Shown: piece after piece, positions 5,800 to 10,791 of the stretch
Layout: the number at the start of each line of letters is the position of its first letter
Position numbering within the stretch: the stretch's first letter is position 1
Source of the DNA: Candidatus Bipolaricaulis sp.
GTDB taxonomy: Bacteria > Bipolaricaulota > Bipolaricaulia > Bipolaricaulales > Bipolaricaulaceae
Direction: 5' to 3'
Assembly (NCBI GenBank): GCA_020062805.1
Contig: JAGUVP010000197.1
Location: 1-10,791 of the forward strand
DNA: 10,791 nucleotides
Notes under the pieces: model-generated
Told to the model about the DNA's origin: nothing
The model's database searches: none
Seen by the model: only the letters and a program-made list of their open reading frames with translations
Translations under genes and position numbers: made by a program

Positions 5800-5806
5800 T
5801 ATAATA
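5800..5806 (+). promoter_or_regulatory. Consensus -10 box for the CorC operon, nearly symmetric
   Basis: A perfect TATAAT lies at 5800-5805 in the 108 bp divergent region. Initiation about seven bases downstream would give a very short leader that just includes the GAGGTGA ribosome site of the CorC gene. I see no good -35 hexamer 16-18 bp upstream and no extended -10 TGn. The opposite strand reads TATTAT over 5806-5801, a 5 of 6 match, so one AT-rich core could serve both directions; the leftward transcript would carry a roughly 75 base leader before ffh. Confidence 0.5.
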
Positions 5807-5812
5807 CCCACC

Positions 5813-5819
5813 GAGGTGA
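5813..5819 (+). promoter_or_regulatory. Shine-Dalgarno that fixes the CorC-family start
   Basis: GAGGTGA at 5813-5819 is followed by a 7-base spacer and GTG at 5827. It selects this GTG over far-upstream in-frame starts that would run antisense through ffh. The same GAGGTGAT string precedes rpsP. Confidence 0.75.
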
Positions 5820-5826
5820 TGAAGAG

Positions 5827-7131
5827 GTGACCACGGAGTCGCAAAGTATTATCCTGTTTCTTCTCCTTGTTCTGTCATCCTTTTTCTCTGCTTCTGAGAC
5901 CGCGTTGTCCTCGATTTCGGAGCTGCGGGTGTTCCACCTCATCCGGCGCACGCCCTCGAAGCAGAAGGCGAAGGCGCTCGAGCACCTGCTGCGCGACCCG
6001 AACGACTTCCTCACCTGCATCGTCCTCTACAACAACCTCGTCAACGTGGGCGCGTCGAGCTTGGCCACGCTTCTCTTCGTGGAGATCCTTCCAAAGTCGC
6101 TTCCCAGCTACGTCACCGGCCTCATCACCACCCTTGTCCTAACTACGTTCCTCCTCCTCATCGGGGAGATCACGCCCAAGAACCTCGCCCGTAACCGGTC
6201 CGAAGCGGTGACACTGGCGGTGGTCGTCCCCGTGTGGCGGCTCACCCGGATCAGCCGCCTCGGGGTGCGGTTCTTCCGTGCCGCAGGTTCTCAGCTTGTT
6301 CGGCCGTTCGGAGTGGAGTTCTTCAGCCGGGAGAAGACGCCCCTGTCGAGGGATCAGCTCGTGTCCGTCATCGAGATGGGAGAGGAGCGAGGGGCCCTGT
6401 CAGAGGAGCACGCGAGCATGGTCCGACGAATCCTCGCCCTGGACGAGATCACGGCCGAGGACATCATGGTCTCCCGCACCGACATGAAGACGATCGAGGT
6501 GGAGACCCCCCTCACGGAGGTGGTGAAGTTCGTCGTGTCCGACGGCCACTCCCGCTACCCCGTGTACAAGGACACCCAGGACAACGTGATCGGGCTCCTC
6601 CACGCCAAGGACCTTCTTCCCCTCTTCGGACACGGGCAGACCGACGTCTCACTGGCAGCCCTGCTCCGCCCCGTGCCCTACGCCCCAACCACGAAGCCAA
6701 TCAGCGCCCTGCTGCGGGAGTTCCAGCAGGAGCGGTCACACATGGCGGTCGTCGTGGACGAGTACGGCGGCGTGGAGGGGATCGTCACCCTGGAGGACAT
6801 CCTCGAGGAGATCGTGGGGGAGATTGAGGACGAGTACGACCGACGCCGGCCGCGACCCCTCATCCGCCGGATCTCCCCAACCGAGGCCATCATCGGCGGC
6901 GATGTCGAGGTGCGGACCTTGAACCACACGTTCGGACTGGACCTTCCCGAGGGCGACGCGGTGACGATCGCCGGGCTCGTCTTGGAGCAGCTCGGGGACA
7001 TTCCCGAAACTGGAACCAAGATCCGAATTGGCAGAGCTGAGATCTCGGTCGAGCGAGCAAGCGCCCGCGAGATCACCGCGGTTCGCCTCACGCTCCATCC
7101 AGAGCCGCAGCCTGAGGAAGAATTGACCTAG
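5827..7131 (+). CDS. CorC/HlyC family membrane protein (CNNM domain, CBS pair, CorC_HlyC domain)
   Basis: This 434-residue protein belongs to the CNNM/CorC family, integral membrane proteins linked to Mg2+ (and Co2+) transport, often annotated as hemolysin. The CNNM (DUF21) domain covers about 1-190: a first hydrophobic helix with the signature FFSASETALSSISELR, then YNNLVNVGASSLAT, and a hydrophobic helix ending in LLIGEITPKNLARN. The CBS pair follows (about 205-335), seen in ALDEITAEDIMVSRTDM, GHSRYPVYKDTQDNVIGLLHAKDLL and MAVVVDEYGGVEGIVTLEDI; CBS pairs in this family bind Mg-ATP. The last about 80 residues form the CorC_HlyC domain (GDVEVRTLNHTFGLDLPEGD). The GTG start is supported by GAGGTGA 7 bases upstream and a TATAAT. 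It is the first gene of the rightward operon, 11 bp before the metallopeptidase. Confidence 0.93.
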   Translation: MTTESQSIILFLLLVLSSFFSASETALSSISELRVFHLIRRTPSKQKAKALEHLLRDPNDFLTCIVLYNNLVNVGASSLATLLFVEILPKSLPSYVTGLITTLVLTTFLLLIGEITPKNLARNRSEAVTLAVVVPVWRLTRISRLGVRFFRAAGSQLVRPFGVEFFSREKTPLSRDQLVSVIEMGEERGALSEEHASMVRRILALDEITAEDIMVSRTDMKTIEVETPLTEVVKFVVSDGHSRYPVYKDTQDNVIGLLHAKDLLPLFGHGQTDVSLAALLRPVPYAPTTKPISALLREFQQERSHMAVVVDEYGGVEGIVTLEDILEEIVGEIEDEYDRRRPRPLIRRISPTEAIIGGDVEVRTLNHTFGLDLPEGDAVTIAGLVLEQLGDIPETGTKIRIGRAEISVERASAREITAVRLTLHPEPQPEEELT

Positions 7132-7137
7132 AAGGAG
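7132..7137 (+). promoter_or_regulatory. Strong ribosome binding site for the metallopeptidase GTG start
   Basis: AAGGAG lies directly after the CorC-family stop codon with a 5-base spacer to GTG 7143. It supports the non-ATG start, which places a hydrophobic signal peptide at the N-terminus. Confidence 0.8.
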
Positions 7138-7142
7138 AACCC

Positions 7143-9779
7143 GTGCGCACCCTGATTTGCTGTTGTGTACTGACCCTCGCCGCGAGCGGTTTCGCCGCCC
7201 CGGTCCAGATCGAGGCCACCTTCCGCCCCGACGCCCATGTCGTCGCGGGGACGATGCGGATGGGATTCGATGGCGCATCGGGCGAAGCGTGGTTCGCCCT
7301 CCTCGGAAACCTGGGACGGGAACCCAACCCGCATGTATCCCCGTTGGTGCGGGACGCGAACTACGTCGTCGGGTTCGACCCGGCCTGGACGAAGATCGAG
7401 CGCGTCGCGTGGTCCACTCCCGCCGGCGAGGAAGAATTGGCATTCGAATTGCTCCCGGCCCCTCCCACGGTACAGACTTACTCCCTCGACGACGTGCTGC
7501 TCCGGGTCTACCTCCCCGAAGGAGTGGGGGAGATTGTGATTGAATATCAGACGCGGTTTCCCCACATTTGGGCCGGCGAGCCGGGACGACTCGGCGACGT
7601 GTACACGTGGCGATTTGGTTGGCATCCGTTGCCGTTCTCCCCTCCAGAGGACGGACGGTGGCCGCTCTTCCTCTCCGCCCAGGAGTACGAGATCACCCTC
7701 ACCGTTCCCTCGGGGTGGGATGCCGCTCTGCCCGGAGAGGTCGTCCGCACGGCCCACGGAGACACCGCCGTGTTCAACGCTCGGTTTGAGGAGCCCGTGC
7801 GGTCGGCAGCGTTGTTCCTCGCTCCTGCCGAAGCTTTGTGCCGGGTGTCGCTCGCGTTCGCGGATACGACGGTCGAGGTCGTGGCCTTGGGGGGGCACGA
7901 GGACAAGCTCCGCGCCCTGGCAACCTATATCCCAGAAATCCTCGCCTACTACAGCGAACGGTACGGGCCGTATCCCGAACGACGGATCCTTCTCGTTGAG
8001 CATCCGAACGAAGTGGGGGTAGCGATGGCCGCCGACGGCGTGGTGTACATGCCGCGGTGGTTGTTCCGCCGGCTCGATCTCACCGCGGGTGGGATCCTCT
8101 CACGCTTTGAACGGTACATTCTCGCCCATGAACTCGCCCACCTGTGGTGGGGAATCGGGATCGGAGTGGACCTCGACGCGGAAAACTGGTTGTCCGAGGG
8201 GATGGCTCAGTACCTCTCCATCCGCTGGTACGAAGACACGTACGGCGCTGACGGGGGGAACGTGTTCCGGTTCGAGAACAGGGGACTCGGTGAAGAGATG
8301 GCCGACGTCTTGATAGGATTCTTCAACCTCCGCCAGCACCTGGCCGAACTCCCCTACCTCCGGACGGCGTTCGCCGGGTTCGACGAAGCGGTGGTCAAGC
8401 CCTCAGTTGAGGTGCAGTACGAGCAAGCGTCGGGAGTTCGTCTGTACGACAAGGGATATCTCGTCCTCCGCGCGGCAGCGCACCTGGCAGGAGAAGACGT
8501 GTTCGACGATGTCCTGCGCCAAGCGTACACCGGGTGGCGTGCCGAGGCGTTTGCCGTTGCCGACCTCCAGGTGCTCCTCGAGCAAGCCACGGGGAGTGAT
8601 TGGGGTATGTTCTTCTCCCGGTGGGTGTACGGAGAGGCGTGGGCCGACTACGCCGTGGTGAACCTGACGCGGACGACCCACAACGGTGAGCACGTAACTG
8701 CTGTCCACGTCACGCGGGCCGGGACCGGATTCATGCCTGTGACGATCGAGGTGCGCGGCCCGGACGGAGAGACGGCATCCCAGGTGTGGGATGCCGAGGA
8801 AACTCATGCCACGATCGTGTTTCGCACGCCATTCGTGGTACGCCAGGCCGTGGTGGACCCGAACCACCACATCCTGGACACGGATCGGCTGAACAACACC
8901 TGGCCGCGGAAGTTCGTGGTGACCCTGAATCGAGACGATCGCCCGCTCGACGCGTACCTTGTACAACTCGACGTTGGCTCCGAGGGGTTCACGATCAGCT
9001 ACCTCGACCGGTTCGGATGGGGCATCTACCCCGAAGCGAGGGCAGTCACGGGCTGGGTCCGCTACGGCCGGGAGTGGGAAGTCTCGGGATGGGCTGCGTT
9101 GCGAGGGACCCTCGTCGGTGCCTTCTCCCTCACCCGTTACCTGTGGGCCACGCCGACCCTCGGATCTCCGGGAACGTACTGGGAACCGGTGGGAGACCTC
9201 ACGTTCACCGTAAGTCGCCGGCCAGCGTGGGCGCTCGGAGCGGACCTCGGGTGGGGCGAGCGCCTCGCCCGCGCCCACAGCGGGGGCCTTTCTCTCCTCT
9301 GGCTCCCAGAGGTGGGGTGGCGCGGGGAACTGGGACATACCCACCTCATCGGCCTGTTCCCCCACGCTTACCTCAGCCTCACCGGCCAGTTCGGCGCAGC
9401 GAGCGACACGCTGCCGCCAAGTCTTCTCCCCACACTCACCGAGTTCCGGACGATGCCGCAGCAGAGCTTCCCCCGGGACGAACGGAAGCTCGTGTTCTCC
9501 CTCGGGATTTGGCTCCCACCGCTCCGCCCGGACTACTCTGTAGGGGGAGCCGCTCTCGTAACCGAGGTTCGACCCCGTATCTACGCCTCGTGGGCCCGAT
9601 TGTGGAAAGAGAGGGAACAAGAGAAGATAATCCCGACCTATATCGAGGTCGGTGTCGAGGCGATGGTGCAGGTGGAAGCGCTGGGCGGGCTCATCGGGTT
9701 CACAGCGGTGGTGGGGATGGGATGGCCCGTGAACCCTGCGGGTGAAGGTGTTCTCTACTTCGGCATCCTCGGCTTGTAG
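7143..9779 (+). CDS. Secreted M1-like gluzincin metallopeptidase with C-terminal predicted beta-barrel domain
   Basis: This 878-residue exported protein has an N-terminal signal peptide (about 1-19, MRTLICCCVLTLAASGFA) with likely cleavage near APVQ. An N-terminal beta-rich region of about 270 residues resembles the M1 saddle domain. The catalytic domain has HELAHLWWG (329-337) with His 329, Glu 330 and His 333, and the third zinc ligand Glu 352 in NWLSEG, the HEXXH-18-E spacing of M1. Tyr 435 in YDKG is the likely catalytic Tyr. The GAMEN-type exopeptidase motif is not intact: VAMAA lies at the expected place (293-297), so the N-terminus-binding Glu is missing. From about 587 to 878 the sequence changes to alternating, aromatic-rich, turn-punctuated strands ending in VLYFGILGL, like an outer-membrane barrel. 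Peptide hydrolysis at the cell surface or periplasm is inferred; substrate is unknown. It lies between the CorC-like gene and pheT on one likely transcript. Confidence 0.85.
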   Translation: MRTLICCCVLTLAASGFAAPVQIEATFRPDAHVVAGTMRMGFDGASGEAWFALLGNLGREPNPHVSPLVRDANYVVGFDPAWTKIERVAWSTPAGEEELAFELLPAPPTVQTYSLDDVLLRVYLPEGVGEIVIEYQTRFPHIWAGEPGRLGDVYTWRFGWHPLPFSPPEDGRWPLFLSAQEYEITLTVPSGWDAALPGEVVRTAHGDTAVFNARFEEPVRSAALFLAPAEALCRVSLAFADTTVEVVALGGHEDKLRALATYIPEILAYYSERYGPYPERRILLVEHPNEVGVAMAADGVVYMPRWLFRRLDLTAGGILSRFERYILAHELAHLWWGIGIGVDLDAENWLSEGMAQYLSIRWYEDTYGADGGNVFRFENRGLGEEMADVLIGFFNLRQHLAELPYLRTAFAGFDEAVVKPSVEVQYEQASGVRLYDKGYLVLRAAAHLAGEDVFDDVLRQAYTGWRAEAFAVADLQVLLEQATGSDWGMFFSRWVYGEAWADYAVVNLTRTTHNGEHVTAVHVTRAGTGFMPVTIEVRGPDGETASQVWDAEETHATIVFRTPFVVRQAVVDPNHHILDTDRLNNTWPRKFVVTLNRDDRPLDAYLVQLDVGSEGFTISYLDRFGWGIYPEARAVTGWVRYGREWEVSGWAALRGTLVGAFSLTRYLWATPTLGSPGTYWEPVGDLTFTVSRRPAWALGADLGWGERLARAHSGGLSLLWLPEVGWRGELGHTHLIGLFPHAYLSLTGQFGAASDTLPPSLLPTLTEFRTMPQQSFPRDERKLVFSLGIWLPPLRPDYSVGGAALVTEVRPRIYASWARLWKEREQEKIIPTYIEVGVEAMVQVEALGGLIGFTAVVGMGWPVNPAGEGVLYFGILGL
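8773..8796. repeat. Perfect 9-bp hairpin inside the metallopeptidase gene
   Basis: CGGCATCCC (8773-8781) and GGGATGCCG (8788-8796) are perfect reverse complements around the 6-base loop AGGTGT. It lies around codons 544-552, just before the switch from the peptidase part to the barrel-like part. No T-run follows, so it is not an intrinsic terminator. It could slow translation at the domain boundary or be chance in GC-rich DNA. Confidence 0.5.
9633..9652. repeat. 7-bp inverted repeat near the 3' end of the metallopeptidase gene
   Basis: CCGACCT (9633-9639) and AGGTCGG (9646-9652) pair around ATATCG. It lies about 145 bp before pheT, inside the coding region. It resembles an operator or short hairpin, but no promoter elements are seen next to it, so function is not supported. 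Confidence 0.35.
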
Positions 9780-9795
9780 AGGAGAGTGAGGAGCG

Positions 9796-10791
9796 GTGCG
9801 GGCATCCCTGAATTGGCTTTCCGAGTACGTGGACCTCCCCGAGGTCCCGGTCGAGGCGCTCGGCGAGCGCCTGACCCTGGCTGGCTTGGAGGTCGAGCGG
9901 ACCGAGGGCCTGGTGGCCGAGGCTGTGGTGGTGGCCCGTGTGAAAGAGGTCGAGCCCCATCCCAAAGCGGATGCCCTATCTGTGTGCCAGGTCGAGACGG
10001 GTTCAGGAACGAACACCGTGGTCTGCGGGGCACAGAACGTGGTCGCTGGAGGCCTGGTCCCGCTCGCCCTTCCCGGGGCCCGACTCCCGGGGGGGACGAT
10101 CTCCGTGGCCACTCTCCGCGGTGTGAAGAGCGCGGGGATGATCCTCTCCCGCCAGGAGCTGGGCCTGGAGGCGAAATCGGCTGGGATCTGGAACCTCCCC
10201 GACAGCCTCTCGGTGGGGACCGACCTCGCTTCGCTCGTCGGGTTCCCGGACACCGTACTGTTCCTCAAGATCACCTCCAACCGGCCAGACCTCCTCGGCA
10301 TCGTCGGCATCGCCCGCGAGATCTCCGCCCTGTACGGAACAGCGTTTCACGAGCCCAATCTGTCGTTCCGGGAGAGCGATCCTGCGGCAACAACCCTGAC
10401 TTCGGTTGAGATCGAAGATCCGGCCGACTGTCCCCGGTACATCGCCCGGCTCATCCGCGGTGTGGACGGCCGTGCATCGCCGCTGCCGATCGAAGCGCGC
10501 CTCCTGAAGTGCGGGATGCGGCCCCTGTCCTTGCCTGTAGACGTTACAAACTACGTCCTCCTCGAACTGGGGCACCCCCTCCACGCGTTCGACCACGAGA
10601 GACTCGCCGACGGCCGGATCGTCGTCCGCCGCGCGAAGCACGGGGAGCGCATTCGAACCCTGGACGGCGTGGACCGCGATCTCTCCCCTGAGGTGCTCGC
10701 GATCGCCGACGCGCGCCAACCGGTGGCCGTGGCCGGCGTCATGGGCGGGGCGGAGACCGAGGTCGGCCCGCACACCCGGGACGTGCTTCTC
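9796..10791 (+). CDS. pheT: Phenylalanine-tRNA ligase beta subunit, N-terminal 332 residues (cut by window end)
   Basis: The frame opens at GTG 9796 and stays open to the last base. PheT pairs with PheS in the alpha2beta2 enzyme that charges tRNA-Phe; the beta subunit binds tRNA and carries the editing site. The start VRASLNWLSEYVDLP matches the family's MKxSLNWLKEYVDL, which decides the GTG. The EMAP-type tRNA-binding domain spans about 42-150 (VVVARVKEVEPHPKADALSV, CGAQNV, GVKSAGMILS). SNRPDLLGIVGIAREI (161-176) leads into the B3/B4 editing domain with RYIARLI, MRPLSLPVDVTNYVLLELGH, PLHAFD and AGVMGG (313-318). Full proteins have about 800 residues, so over half is missing. It lies 16 bp after the metallopeptidase stop; AGGAG at 9789-9793 is very close to the GTG, GGAGA at 9781-9785 is a better-spaced alternative. 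pheS, usually directly upstream, is not here. Confidence 0.96.
   Translation, partial: MRASLNWLSEYVDLPEVPVEALGERLTLAGLEVERTEGLVAEAVVVARVKEVEPHPKADALSVCQVETGSGTNTVVCGAQNVVAGGLVPLALPGARLPGGTISVATLRGVKSAGMILSRQELGLEAKSAGIWNLPDSLSVGTDLASLVGFPDTVLFLKITSNRPDLLGIVGIAREISALYGTAFHEPNLSFRESDPAATTLTSVEIEDPADCPRYIARLIRGVDGRASPLPIEARLLKCGMRPLSLPVDVTNYVLLELGHPLHAFDHERLADGRIVVRRAKHGERIRTLDGVDRDLSPEVLAIADARQPVAVAGVMGGAETEVGPHTRDVLL

Noticed and set aside
5305..5826. An upstream start for the CorC-like protein
   Set aside because: The extra 174 codons run antisense through ffh and the divergent promoter region; GTG 5827 has a good ribosome site and begins the family-like hydrophobic segment.
8403..10310. A 635-codon open frame on the minus strand opposite the metallopeptidase and pheT
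   Set aside because: It is antisense to two well-supported genes, crosses their boundary, and has low-complexity Arg/Pro/Ser-rich content typical of shadows in GC-rich DNA.
1..10791. CRISPR array, tRNA, rRNA, SRP RNA, insertion sequence or prophage genes
   Set aside because: I saw no spaced repeats, no cloverleaf or rRNA-like sequence, no SRP RNA domain near ffh, and no transposase or integrase motifs.

Overview
The window is GC-rich, gene-dense bacterial chromosome made almost entirely of housekeeping and envelope genes. I see no phage, transposase, CRISPR, tRNA or rRNA signal. A probable secreted or outer-membrane protein (a metallopeptidase with a barrel-like tail) points to a diderm bacterium. 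The phylum cannot be fixed from the sequence alone. A deep-branching uncultured GC-rich lineage such as Bipolaricaulota/Acetothermia would fit, but that is a guess.

Layout, left to right. (1) Positions 1-1326, plus strand: the 3' end of an IMPACT/YigZ-family gene overlapping ruvA, then ruvX. This is a Holliday-junction cluster without ruvB or ruvC in view. (2) 1406-3013, plus strand: a Na+/phosphate symporter with a C-terminal PhoU-like domain. (3) 3029-3176: a second, frameshifted copy of only the 3' end of ruvX, so the transporter gene sits between the real ruvX and a ruvX fossil. (4) 3177-5718, minus strand: a compact operon ffh-rpsP-khpA-trmD with 4-11 bp gaps or overlaps. rimM, usually between khpA and trmD, is absent. 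(5) 5719-5826: a 108 bp divergent control region with a possible leaderless promoter for ffh and a consensus -10 box for the rightward operon. (6) 5827-10791, plus strand: a CorC/HlyC (CNNM-CBS) membrane protein, a large M1-like metallopeptidase with a predicted beta-barrel C-terminus, and the first 332 codons of pheT, spaced by 11 and 16 bp and probably co-transcribed.

How the genes work together: RuvA and RuvX act on branched or nicked DNA. Ffh, bS16, KhpA and TrmD serve protein targeting, ribosome assembly and tRNA modification, and PheT charges tRNA-Phe. The NptA-like and CorC-like proteins handle ion or phosphate transport, and the M1-like protein works outside the cytoplasm.

I do not find a clearly new multi-gene system. 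The items most worth a second look are the ruvX fossil flanking the phosphate transporter, the M1 peptidase-barrel fusion with a lost aminopeptidase motif, an Ffh with altered GTPase motifs and a methionine-poor M domain, and a KhpA whose GXXG loop is degraded.
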